From NCBI RefSeq assembly GCF_000348685.1, contig NZ_ANLA01000013.1:1-64000 (forward strand): a stretch of DNA of 64,000 bases, read 5' to 3'. Both the position numbers and the translations under genes were made by a program. A model generated the notes under the pieces. The model was given only the letters and a program-made list of their open reading frames with translations, did no database searches and had not been told where the DNA came from. Positions 28,906-36,920 of this stretch are shown piece by piece. How positions within the stretch are numbered: the first letter of the stretch is position 1; every line of letters starts with the position of its first letter. The DNA is from Xanthomarina gelatinilytica. GTDB lineage: Bacteria; Bacteroidota; Bacteroidia; Flavobacteriales; Flavobacteriaceae.

Positions 28906-30141
28906 TTATTCAAAACGAATGGCTTTTACGGGAGAGATTTTGGTAATGATATAGGAAGGCACCAATAACATGGCCAAACACAAGATAAACGTACCTATAT
29001 TCAAGGCCAGAATATAGCTTAAACTAATGTAAACTGGAGCTTCGGTTACATAATACACGTCAGGATTTAAAGGGAATAGTTTGAAGTATTTTTGAGCAAA
29101 CAATAAACCCAATCCTATAACATTTCCCCAAAGAAGCCCTAAAGTGATTAAGTAAGATGCATTGTACAAAAATATTTTTCTAATGGCCCAATTACTGCTT
29201 CCAAGGGCTTTTAAAATACCAATCATTTGGGTTCGTTCCAGAACCAGAACCAATAAAGCTGTAATCATATTGATACCTGCAACCAAGATCATGACACCAA
29301 TAATACCATAGATATTTTTAACAAAAATCTGTATCCATTCAAAAATGGAAGCAAATTTTTGTTCTACCGTTGTTACATTCAACAATGGTGGTGTATTGTT
29401 GTAAACCTCATTGTAAATCTCATTTAGTTTACTGTAATCTGTTACAAAGACCTCAAAATGCCCTGCTTGGTTGTCTTCCCATTTATTAAGACGCTGTAAA
29501 TGGCGCAAATCCCCAAACACATAGGTTTCATCAAAATCCTTAAATCCAGAATTATAAATCCCAACAATATGGTAAGTTATCATGCTTGGAGGCTTGTTTG
29601 GATCATCTTTTCTAAATAAAGTGGTAAAGGAATCACCCAATTTAAACTGTAATCTGTTGGCTAAATATTGGGAAATCAACACCTCTTCATTCCTTTCTCC
29701 CGAATAATCCGGAACTCGTCCTTTCACTAGAAAATCTTGAAAATAGATCCAATTAAAATCGGCTCCTACGCCTTTTAAAATAACAGCCTCAAAGTCGGTT
29801 TCTGTTCTTATTACACCAAATTTGGTTGCCACAGCCTGAATATGTGCCACTCCTTCAACAGATTTAAATTCGGGATAAAAATCCTGTTCCATGGATACAG
29901 GGTTGCCACTTTCTTGAGAATTATTACTGTCGAAATTGGAAATGATGATGTCGCTATTAAAAGCCACCACTTTTTCACGAATCTTTTGTTGCAGTCCTAT
30001 TCCAGTGGCAATGGCAATCATCATCACTATAATACCTATAGCAATGGCAGCAATACCAATTTTTATTATTGGTGCCGAAACACTACTTTTATACGCTTTA
30101 CTATCAATAATGCGTTTGGCTATAAAATACTCAAATTTCAA
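28906..30141 (-). CDS. LolC/LolE-type ABC transporter permease
   Basis: A 411-residue membrane protein: one N-terminal helix (APIIKIGIAAIAIGIIVMMI), a periplasmic MacB-like domain of about 230 residues (SDIIISNFD to about 265), then three helices of the FtsX fold (MILVAGINMITALLVLVLER, then LITLGLLWGNVIGLGLLF, then a final one). This layout fits the permease that releases lipoproteins from the inner membrane. No ATG exists at the start; the best start is the TTG at 30141, giving MKFEYFIAKR. That abuts the ATG of the divergent NamZ gene at 30142. No ABC ATPase is next to it. Confidence 0.87.
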   Translation of the reverse strand: MKFEYFIAKRIIDSKAYKSSVSAPIIKIGIAAIAIGIIVMMIAIATGIGLQQKIREKVVAFNSDIIISNFDSNNSQESGNPVSMEQDFYPEFKSVEGVAHIQAVATKFGVIRTETDFEAVILKGVGADFNWIYFQDFLVKGRVPDYSGERNEEVLISQYLANRLQFKLGDSFTTLFRKDDPNKPPSMITYHIVGIYNSGFKDFDETYVFGDLRHLQRLNKWEDNQAGHFEVFVTDYSKLNEIYNEVYNNTPPLLNVTTVEQKFASIFEWIQIFVKNIYGIIGVMILVAGINMITALLVLVLERTQMIGILKALGSSNWAIRKIFLYNASYLITLGLLWGNVIGLGLLFAQKYFKLFPLNPDVYYVTEAPVYISLSYILALNIGTFILCLAMLLVPSYIITKISPVKAIRFE

Positions 30142-31410
30142 ATGATGCAATTAAAATTTATTCTCCTCAAAAATACAGTTTTATTATTTGTTTTTATACT
30201 CATTTCTTGTGGAAACTTTTCTAGTGCTAAAAACGAAAAGTCACCTACTAAAATCGACCAAGGGTTTGCTTCGCCGCAAGTTAATAGCAATGACAATCAA
30301 ATAATTGTTGGAGCCAACCAAACTGAAAAATACATGCCACTTTTACAGGGAAAACGCATTGGAGTTGTTGCCAATTTAACAAGTGTTATTTTTAAAAATG
30401 AAGCACAAACCACTTACACACATTTGGTAGATTCCTTGCTGGCACTACAAATGGACCTAAGGAAGGTATTTTCTCCTGAACATGGCTTTAGGGGAAATGT
30501 AGATGCTGGGGAATTTGTGGAAAGTGGCAAAGACACTAAAACAGGCTTACCTATAGTTTCGCTGTATGGAAAGAACAAAAAAGCCTCTAAGGAGTCTTTA
30601 AAGGATATTGATATCATGATTTTCGATATCCAAGATGTTGGTGTTCGTTTTTACACATATATCTCTACGTTGCATTATATGATGGAATCTTGTGCAGAAG
30701 CCAATATTCCCTTACTGATATTGGACAGACCAAACCCGAACGGACATTATGTAGATGGCCCAACCTTGGAACCCGAAAACAAAAGTTTTCTTGGCATGCA
30801 TCCCATTCCCTTGGTTCACGGACTGACCATAGGTGAATTTGCCCAAATGCTCAATGGAGAAAAATGGCTGGAAAACCAAGCACAATGCAACATTACCGTT
30901 ATTCCTGCTAAAAATTATACCCACAATAAATTTTACCAGGTGCCTATTAGACCTTCACCAAACCTTCCTAACGATCAAGCCATTAAACTATATCCAAGTC
31001 TGGGACTTTTTGAAGGGACCAACATCAATGCTGGACGAGGAACGAAATTTCAGTTTCAAAGGTATGGAGCGCCTTTTTTAGATAAAAATGTGTTCTTATT
31101 CACATACACACCAAAAGAGAGTTTTGGTGCCAAAAATCCAAAACACAAAGAGGTACTTTGTTATGGTGAAGACTTAAAAAACGATTCCTTATATGCTGAA
31201 GTTTCACTGAAATGGCTTATTAAAGTCTATAATCATGCTACAGACAAGTCCAAGGTATTCAATACTGAAAATTTCACCAAACATGCCGGAACAGATAAAC
31301 TACAAAAACAAATTGAAGCTGGCCTAAGTGAAGCAGACATTAAAGCCACTTGGCAAAAAGACCTGGAAGCCTTTAAAAAACTAAGGGCAAAATATTTGAT
31401 TTATAATTAA
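30142..31410 (+). CDS. namZ: exo-beta-N-acetylmuramidase NamZ (DUF1343, GH171)
   Basis: A 422-residue lipoprotein that removes terminal MurNAc residues from peptidoglycan glycans. Signal peptide with lipobox ILISC (Cys23). The family signatures are GKRIGVVANLTSVIF, SPEHGFRGNVDAGEFVESG, DIQDVGVRFYTYISTLHYMM, LDRPNPNGHYVDGP and LYPSLGLFEGTNINAGRGT. Length fits GH171. The frame is open 100 codons upstream, inside the divergent permease gene, but the signal peptide fixes the start at the ATG at 30142 (or the next one at 30145). The stop overlaps the convergent downstream gene's stop by 3 bases. Confidence 0.9.
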   Translation: MMQLKFILLKNTVLLFVFILISCGNFSSAKNEKSPTKIDQGFASPQVNSNDNQIIVGANQTEKYMPLLQGKRIGVVANLTSVIFKNEAQTTYTHLVDSLLALQMDLRKVFSPEHGFRGNVDAGEFVESGKDTKTGLPIVSLYGKNKKASKESLKDIDIMIFDIQDVGVRFYTYISTLHYMMESCAEANIPLLILDRPNPNGHYVDGPTLEPENKSFLGMHPIPLVHGLTIGEFAQMLNGEKWLENQAQCNITVIPAKNYTHNKFYQVPIRPSPNLPNDQAIKLYPSLGLFEGTNINAGRGTKFQFQRYGAPFLDKNVFLFTYTPKESFGAKNPKHKEVLCYGEDLKNDSLYAEVSLKWLIKVYNHATDKSKVFNTENFTKHAGTDKLQKQIEAGLSEADIKATWQKDLEAFKKLRAKYLIYN

Positions 31411-32186
31411 TCGTAAGGTCTGCCATTGGGCCTTAAATTATTTCTTCTGTAATCTGCCCTGGATTGAATGTTATGGTTTCCATAACGGATATCTGTTAAA
31501 TTGTAGGCTTTGGAATAAGTTGGTTTAGAACGTTCTAAAATATTGTCAATTTTTTTGGTCCTTAAATGTTTGGCATCCAAAAGCTCCTTGGTTTCCATGG
31601 AAGACATGGCATCAGTACCATCAAACGATAAAACCGTTAAACTTTTAGAGTCAAGCTGCAAGGCTTTGGAATCTGCATTCTGAGCCAAACCAACAGGTTT
31701 TGGAAAGTGTTTGATGATTTTATTTTCACTTAAATCCAAGATAGGTATGTTGCTTACTGCCAAGTTGTTGTTAGAGTCAAGCGTATTCAAGCCTCTATGT
31801 AAACCTGAGTCTATTGGCAACAGCCTGGAAATTTTAAAAACAATGGTTTTTCTATAAATGTAGGTGTCGTCCCTTCCTTCAGTATGCACCACAGCAAATG
31901 TATAATCTCCCAGAGGTAAATCGTTTAAAGGGATCCTGATGTCTTTGGTAACATCGTTAATGGCATATTCCCTTAATCCAACATCACCAATTACTTCAAT
32001 TCTATTAAGATCGAATGTGCTTTTTAAATAAAGGGTATCTCCAGAAGTATTTAAATAATGGGTTAAACTTTCGGCCGTTTTATTTACGTTCTTGAAAATT
32101 GCGGAATACACGATATCCTGACTGTAAGATGTATTAAAATAGGCCGCAACCAAAAACAGAAACATTTTGAAATTTAGGGTCTTCAT
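31407..32186 (-). CDS. secreted protein of unknown function (paralog of the 32415 gene)
   Basis: A 259-residue exported protein with signal peptide at about residues 1-22 (ending SYSQ). The frame is open 20 codons further upstream but the ATG at 32186 gives the signal peptide. The region 23-110 (NTSGDTLYLKSTFDLNRIEV, then IRIPLNDLPLGDYTFAVVHT) is a beta-sandwich-like domain shared with the 119-residue protein encoded just upstream. The C-terminal half is rich in Asn, Lys and Leu and shows no recognised domain. Its stop overlaps the NamZ stop by 3 bases. No function can be assigned. Confidence 0.75.
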   Translation of the reverse strand: MKTLNFKMFLFLVAAYFNTSYSQDIVYSAIFKNVNKTAESLTHYLNTSGDTLYLKSTFDLNRIEVIGDVGLREYAINDVTKDIRIPLNDLPLGDYTFAVVHTEGRDDTYIYRKTIVFKISRLLPIDSGLHRGLNTLDSNNNLAVSNIPILDLSENKIIKHFPKPVGLAQNADSKALQLDSKSLTVLSFDGTDAMSSMETKELLDAKHLRTKKIDNILERSKPTYSKAYNLTDIRYGNHNIQSRADYRRNNLRPNGRPYD

Positions 32187-32414
32187 ATGTCTGAAATTTT
32201 GTTTAACAAATTCATTTTTTGCTATAATCAATCCTTTGTTGAACAAATCAAAAATACGACAATGTGGACATGGAATTGAGATTAGAACAACTTATTCGAT
32301 AAGTCCCAAACTAAACCGGACAAACTGTATACAGCAAAACTAAACGTCTAACTTTTAGGCATTTAAACGAATGGCTGTTCCGTTTAAAAAGAAATAATTT
32401 GGACAGAAATATCT

Positions 32415-32774
32415 CTAATTATCTATGGATGCAACAGGATATGCACCAAAAACATGAATTACAAAAATGATTTTTTTTGGAGTTTGATCAACCACAACCA
32501 CATGTTTTCCTTGTGATAAATTGGTAAGGGGAATCTTTAAATCTGTTTCGCTTAAATACACATCCAATTCCCTTTTGTATTTGGAATTTATGGAATATAC
32601 ATGCGAAATCTCTGTATTGCTTTTTAACAATAAGGTATCTTTGGTTGCATTCAGTTCATGAAACAAACTGCTGGCATTAGAGTTTCTGTTTTTCTCAATT
32701 TTGGCAAAAACCGATTGAGAATGTATGGAACCTGATAAAATACCTAGACCTAATGTCAGTAAAAATGTTTTCAA
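32415..32774 (-). CDS. small secreted protein, paralog of the 31407 gene, TTG start
   Basis: A 119-residue exported protein: signal peptide about residues 1-20 (ending SIHSQ), then FHELNATKDTLLLKSNTEIS and LKIPLTNLSQGKHVVVV. These lines align with the larger downstream neighbour, so the two are tandem paralogs, this one lacking the extra C-terminal half. No ATG is available: the frame starts with TTG at 32774, directly next to a run of fifteen A residues (15 T on the coding strand). The gap to the downstream paralog is 228 bases. Function unknown. Confidence 0.65.
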   Translation of the reverse strand: MKTFLLTLGLGILSGSIHSQSVFAKIEKNRNSNASSLFHELNATKDTLLLKSNTEISHVYSINSKYKRELDVYLSETDLKIPLTNLSQGKHVVVVDQTPKKIIFVIHVFGAYPVASIDN

Positions 32775-32787
32775 AAAAAAAAAAAAA
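32773..32787. repeat. homopolymer of 15 A at a start codon
   Basis: Fifteen consecutive A residues, the longest homopolymer I noticed in the window. On the minus strand they form T15, whose last two T are the first two bases of the TTG start of the 32415-32774 gene. Such tracts mutate easily and can also be miscounted in sequencing. Confidence 0.95.
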
Positions 32788-32956
32788 TACTATTAAGTTC
32801 TACAATCCTTGAACTCAACAGTAACCAATTAATCCTCAGGCTAAAACTAAATTAATTTCCAAACCAAACAACAAATAATCCATGAACTGCAAAAAAAATC
32901 AGAAGAACTACAAAAAATTGTTGACAACCTGTTAAAAACCTTTGAATATGAAAGCA

Positions 32957-33802
32957 TTAAACCACATCCTTTCCAGGAATAATGGTAGGTTTTTGATAAT
33001 TTTGAAACGGTTGTTTTAAAAGCTCGCTTATTTGTCCGTTTTTCACTTCATCAGGAAAGACATCCACACCATATACCAATTTCTCCCGATCCAACTCCAT
33101 GTAAGTTCCAAAAAGCCTATCCCAAATAGAAAAAATATTCCCATAATTGGAATCTGTGTAAGGTAACACATAATGATGGTGGACTTTATGCATATCTGGA
33201 GAAACAAAAATATAACTAATGGCTTTATCCAGTTTTTTGGGAAGTTTGATGTTGGCATGTGTTAACTGTGTAAAAACCACAGATAAGGATTGGTACATAA
33301 ATACAATGGCTATAGGTGTTCCCACGATAAAAACACCCATTAAAGTAAAAATAAATCGAATGACGCTTTCCAAGGGATGGTGCCTATTTCCTGTGGTAGT
33401 ATCCACATGGTGGTCTGTATGATGTACCAAATGTATCATCCACAGAGGTTTTACTTTATGTTCTACAAAATGGGCCAAATAGGCTCCAAAAAAATCAAGC
33501 AGCAAGACGCCTAAAACCATGTATAACCAAAGTGGCATGCTTGGCAACCAATTAATAATTCCAAAATGATTGGTTTTAACCCAATCGGCAGAGAGCAACA
33601 ACAAAAAGGCCAAGCCAAAATTCACCACTATGGTTGTAGCCGTAAAAAAGAAATTTGGCCATGCATGTTTCCACTTTTTATAAGAAAACCTCACTAAGGG
33701 AAAAGCACCTTCCAACAGCCAAAATAAAGCAATACCTCCAGCAAGCAGCAAACTTCTGTGAAGTGTAGGAATGGTTTCGAAATAATTAAATATGGTTTCC
33801 AA
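32957..33802 (-). CDS. fatty acid hydroxylase / sterol desaturase family protein
   Basis: A 281-residue membrane-bound di-iron oxygenase. The His clusters are in order: HFVEH (about 111), HLVHHTDHH (about 124), HH of GNRHHP and HKVHHHY (about 205-211), matching the HxxxH/HxxHH pattern of the family. Several membrane helices precede them. Substrate is not shown; hydroxylation of fatty acids or of an isoprenoid is possible, as sterols are not expected. The only possible start is the TTG at 33802 (METIFNYFETIP); the frame has no ATG before residue 75. Confidence 0.88.
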   Translation of the reverse strand: METIFNYFETIPTLHRSLLLAGGIALFWLLEGAFPLVRFSYKKWKHAWPNFFFTATTIVVNFGLAFLLLLSADWVKTNHFGIINWLPSMPLWLYMVLGVLLLDFFGAYLAHFVEHKVKPLWMIHLVHHTDHHVDTTTGNRHHPLESVIRFIFTLMGVFIVGTPIAIVFMYQSLSVVFTQLTHANIKLPKKLDKAISYIFVSPDMHKVHHHYVLPYTDSNYGNIFSIWDRLFGTYMELDREKLVYGVDVFPDEVKNGQISELLKQPFQNYQKPTIIPGKDVV

Positions 33803-33850
33803 GATGGTTGTTTTTTGACTAAATATACTAAAAAAACTCTATTTTGGAAA

Positions 33851-34351
33851 CTACAGTTTTATACGACGTTTCATTGCTTCCACAATATTAAAGGCAGCAG
33901 GACAAATGGCTACATTTTTTAAGGTTAGATTAGATATTTGGTGAAATTTTTTACGGTCTGTATGAGGAAACCCGCTACAAGCTTTAGGTCTTACATCATA
34001 AATTGAACAGTAATTATCAGCTCCCAAAAAAGGACAAGGTACAGATTGCAGCACATAATCGTTATCCTCGTCCACTCGCAAATACGTATCAATAAAATGC
34101 TGTTGCTTCATTTTAAAATGCTTCGCTATACGTACAATATCTTTATCTGTAAACAAAGGTCCAGTGGTTTTACAGCAATTGGCACAATCTAAACAGTCTG
34201 TTCGTTTAAATGCTTCGTCATGTAATTCCTGCATCAAGTAATCCAACTGTTTTGGTGGCTTCTTTTTAAGCTTGGTAAAGAAGGTTTTATTTTCCTTATG
34301 CTTATCTTTGGCGAGTTTTGGAAGACTTTCTAAGTTGGGTTCTAAGTTCAA
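33851..34351 (-). CDS. YkgJ family cysteine cluster protein
   Basis: A 166-residue protein with eight cysteines in the YkgJ pattern: CLDCANCC at about 54-61, CPF near 106, YCSIYDVRPKAC near 114-125, and a last one in AICPAAF. The family probably binds zinc or an iron-sulfur cluster; function is not established. The start is TTG at 34351, confirmed by a TGA stop two codons upstream in frame. It diverges from the methyltransferase gene with 74 bases between, a region of low-complexity AACTTTGAAT-like repeats. Confidence 0.82.
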   Translation of the reverse strand: MNLEPNLESLPKLAKDKHKENKTFFTKLKKKPPKQLDYLMQELHDEAFKRTDCLDCANCCKTTGPLFTDKDIVRIAKHFKMKQQHFIDTYLRVDEDNDYVLQSVPCPFLGADNYCSIYDVRPKACSGFPHTDRKKFHQISNLTLKNVAICPAAFNIVEAMKRRIKL

Positions 34352-34425
34352 AATTCAATGTTTGAGGTTCAAATCCTTACAAAACTATAAAAATCATCTT
34401 AACTTGAAACTTTAAATCTTAAACT

Positions 34426-35127
34426 TTGAATTTGAAAGACCTCTTCGGAAAAGCCTTAATAGATTACCAAAACGGTAATTACACAGAGGATTTAATAACA
34501 TCCACCAACATTTCTGATGAGGATGAACTCCCTCTTCCCTATCTGTTTAGAAATTTTAAAGACATGCCCAAACTGGAACAAAAAGCGCTTCAGCTTTCCA
34601 AAGGTAACGTGTTGGATGTTGGTTGTGGTTCTGGAAGTCATAGCTTGTATTTACAGGAAAAAGGCTTGAGGGTAAAAGCTTTGGATATTTCAAAAGGTGC
34701 CATTGAAGTAGCCAAAAAACGTGGTGTTTTAAATGCCGAATTAAAAGATGTTTTAGATGAAACTGAAACTTTCGATACCATTTTATTATTAATGAATGGT
34801 ACTGGTATTTTCCAAGAACTATCGCAAGTTACCAAGTACTTAAAACATTTAAAGTCTTTATTGAATCCGAAAGGTCAAATCCTGATAGATTCTTCAGACA
34901 TCAAATACATGTACGAAGATGACGATGGTGGTTTGTGGATAGACACCAACGCCAATTATTATGGCGAATTGGATTACTATTTAAGCTATAAAAATGAAGA
35001 CGAAGCACCTATGAAATGGTTGTATCTTGATTTTGAAAGCTTAAAGTTTGCTTGTGAAAGTGTAGGATTGTCTTGTGAAAAAGTGATGGATGGTAAACAT
35101 TTTGATTATTTGGCTAGGCTTACCTAA
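34426..35127 (+). CDS. class I SAM-dependent methyltransferase
   Basis: A 233-residue methyltransferase. The SAM-binding motif VLDVGCGSGSHSLYL is at about 61-75 and the second acidic strand VKALDIS near 84-90; post-motif FDTILLLMNGTGIF follows. The substrate cannot be told. The TTG at 34426 is the only start: an in-frame TAA lies two codons upstream and the next Met is at residue 47, inside the fold. Confidence 0.82.
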   Translation: MNLKDLFGKALIDYQNGNYTEDLITSTNISDEDELPLPYLFRNFKDMPKLEQKALQLSKGNVLDVGCGSGSHSLYLQEKGLRVKALDISKGAIEVAKKRGVLNAELKDVLDETETFDTILLLMNGTGIFQELSQVTKYLKHLKSLLNPKGQILIDSSDIKYMYEDDDGGLWIDTNANYYGELDYYLSYKNEDEAPMKWLYLDFESLKFACESVGLSCEKVMDGKHFDYLARLT

Positions 35128-35163
35128 ACAAAAAAACTTACTAATTACTTACAAACAACAAAC

Positions 35164-36786
35164 CTATTGCTTCACGCCACCAATATAAGTTTGCTCTACT
35201 TTTATGTTTGGGATATTCTTCACATCAGTTGTCATAATATCTTGATCCAAAATAATAAAATCGGCAAATTTCCCGACTTCTATACTTCCTTTTTCATCTT
35301 CTTCAAAATTGGCATACGCAGCCCAAATGGTCATCCCTTTTAAGGTTTCTTCCCTGCTTAAACCATCTTGCATATTAAAACCACCTTCTGGATACCCTTT
35401 AACATCTTGTCTGGAAACAGCTGCATAAAAGGTTAAAAACGGACTTACCTGCTCCACAGGAAAATCGGTTCCCAATGCTACTTTTCCACTGGCATTTAAT
35501 AAGGTTTTATAAGCATAAGCTCCTTTTATTCGCTCAGCTCCTAACCTATCTTCTGCCCAATACATATCGCTTGTAGCATGTGTTGGCTGTATGGAAGGGA
35601 TGATATTTTCATTTTTAAACAACTCAAAATCGTTGTTTGTTATTATTTGGGCATGCTCTACACGCCAACGTCTATCGGTTTCCCCTTGCAAGGTTTTTTC
35701 ATACGTCTTTAACACAAAACGGTTTGCCGAATCGCCAATGGCGTGGGTATTCATTTGATAGTTGGCAGCTTCAATCCTACTGGCCAGGGCTTTAAAATCT
35801 TCAAGACCTATAACCATGGCTCCAAAATGATGATCCTTGTCGGAATAAGGAGCTTTTAAAGCAGCACCTCTAGAGCCCAAAGCACCATCCGCATAGACTT
35901 TTACGGATTGTACATTTAATTGATCCGTTTTAATTTTACCTTTAGTCAAGTAGTAATCCAAATTGTCTTTGGTATTGGACACCATCGCATACACACGCAT
36001 ATGCAAATCGCCTGTTTGCTGCAAACTATCCATTAACTCTATAACCTCTCTGTGTAATCCAGCATCTGAAACTGTTGTCAATCCAAGATTGGTACATATG
36101 TTTTGGGCATCCAATAAGGCATTTATCTGTAATTCCCTATTTGGTTTTGGAAAAATAGCTTCCACAAGTTCCATGGGATTATCAATTAAAACACCTGTTA
36201 ATTCACCATCTTCAATTATTATTTCCCCTCCATCAATTTTAGTTTCTTTTGTAATGTTTGCCAAATCCAAAGCGGCTTGATTGCACAACATGGCATGACC
36301 ATCAATTCTTGTTAAAGCCACTGGAGTATCTGGAAATAGAGCATCCAGTAATTTTTTATTGGGAAACTTTTTGTCTTCCCAATCGTTTTGGTCCCAACCA
36401 CGACCAATAATAAATTCTGCCTGTCTTTCGTTTTGGTAATCCAACACACGTTTCATGACCTCATCGAAACTGGTTGTTCCTCTTAGATCCACTTTTTGCA
36501 AGTTCATCCCTAATCCATAAAAATGACAATGCGCATCAATAAATCCTGGAAATACAGCTTGTCCTTTGGCATCAATAATGGTATCTGCTTCAAACGTATT
36601 TTGTAGGTCTTTGGAAGTCCCTACTTGGAAAAACTTCCCGTCTTTAATGGCGAAAGCTTCCGCTTTATCAAAGTTTGAATTTACAGTATATACATTGGCA
36701 TTGACAACAAGGGTGTCTACCTGTTGTTTTTCTTTTTGGCAAGAGAAAATGAGGATTAAAGCGAAAAGAGAAAGTAGTTTTTTCAT
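35164..36786 (-). CDS. amidohydrolase family protein (YtcJ-like), lipoprotein
   Basis: A 540-residue metal-dependent hydrolase of the amidohydrolase-3/YtcJ group. Lipoprotein signal with LIFSC (Cys16). Metal ligands: HCH in IDAHCHFYGLG (about residue 83), then the RRWRVEHAQI His (about 372), and Asp of LGTDFPVE (about 440). YtcJ-like enzymes act on unknown amides, sometimes fungal or plant compounds. The lipid anchor places it in the periplasm or outer membrane. It converges with the methyltransferase gene, with no strong terminator between. Confidence 0.85.
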   Translation of the reverse strand: MKKLLSLFALILIFSCQKEKQQVDTLVVNANVYTVNSNFDKAEAFAIKDGKFFQVGTSKDLQNTFEADTIIDAKGQAVFPGFIDAHCHFYGLGMNLQKVDLRGTTSFDEVMKRVLDYQNERQAEFIIGRGWDQNDWEDKKFPNKKLLDALFPDTPVALTRIDGHAMLCNQAALDLANITKETKIDGGEIIIEDGELTGVLIDNPMELVEAIFPKPNRELQINALLDAQNICTNLGLTTVSDAGLHREVIELMDSLQQTGDLHMRVYAMVSNTKDNLDYYLTKGKIKTDQLNVQSVKVYADGALGSRGAALKAPYSDKDHHFGAMVIGLEDFKALASRIEAANYQMNTHAIGDSANRFVLKTYEKTLQGETDRRWRVEHAQIITNNDFELFKNENIIPSIQPTHATSDMYWAEDRLGAERIKGAYAYKTLLNASGKVALGTDFPVEQVSPFLTFYAAVSRQDVKGYPEGGFNMQDGLSREETLKGMTIWAAYANFEEDEKGSIEVGKFADFIILDQDIMTTDVKNIPNIKVEQTYIGGVKQ

Positions 36787-36834
36787 GTTGTATATATTAA
36801 TTTACTGTTCTTTTTTATAACGATGTGTAAAAAT

Positions 36835-36866
36835 AACAAAAGCGTTCAAAATTGAACGCTTTTGTT
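36835..36866. terminator. perfect 15-bp hairpin after the LRR gene
   Basis: AACAAAAGCGTTCAA and its exact complement TTGAACGCTTTTGTT are separated by 2 bases. It lies 55 bases past the LRR gene stop and upstream of the amidohydrolase start. Both strands have T-rich ends, so it can act on the LRR transcript. Confidence 0.8.
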
Positions 36867-36887
36867 AATGTTTTAGATTTCTTTGAT

Positions 36888-36916
36888 GAGATTCCTCGAT
36901 TTCTCTCGGAATGACA
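36888..36916. repeat. short imperfect palindrome of the GATTCyTC...GAATGACA type
   Basis: The stretch begins GAGATTCCTCG and ends CTCGGAATGACAG, an imperfect inverted repeat. Related copies are at 27809-27842 and, in reverse orientation, 51070-51095. It looks like a dispersed REP-like element. Confidence 0.55.
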
Positions 36917-36920
36917 GATT

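Noticed and set aside
29842-30141. 100-codon upstream extension of namZ
   Set aside because: It lies inside the opposite permease gene and would bury the lipoprotein signal.
32840-32960. Plus-strand open stretch coding for about 37 residues of coiled-coil-like text (HELQKKSEELQKIVDN)
   Set aside because: No start codon in frame, short, and its end overlaps the hydroxylase gene; possibly a gene remnant but equally chance.
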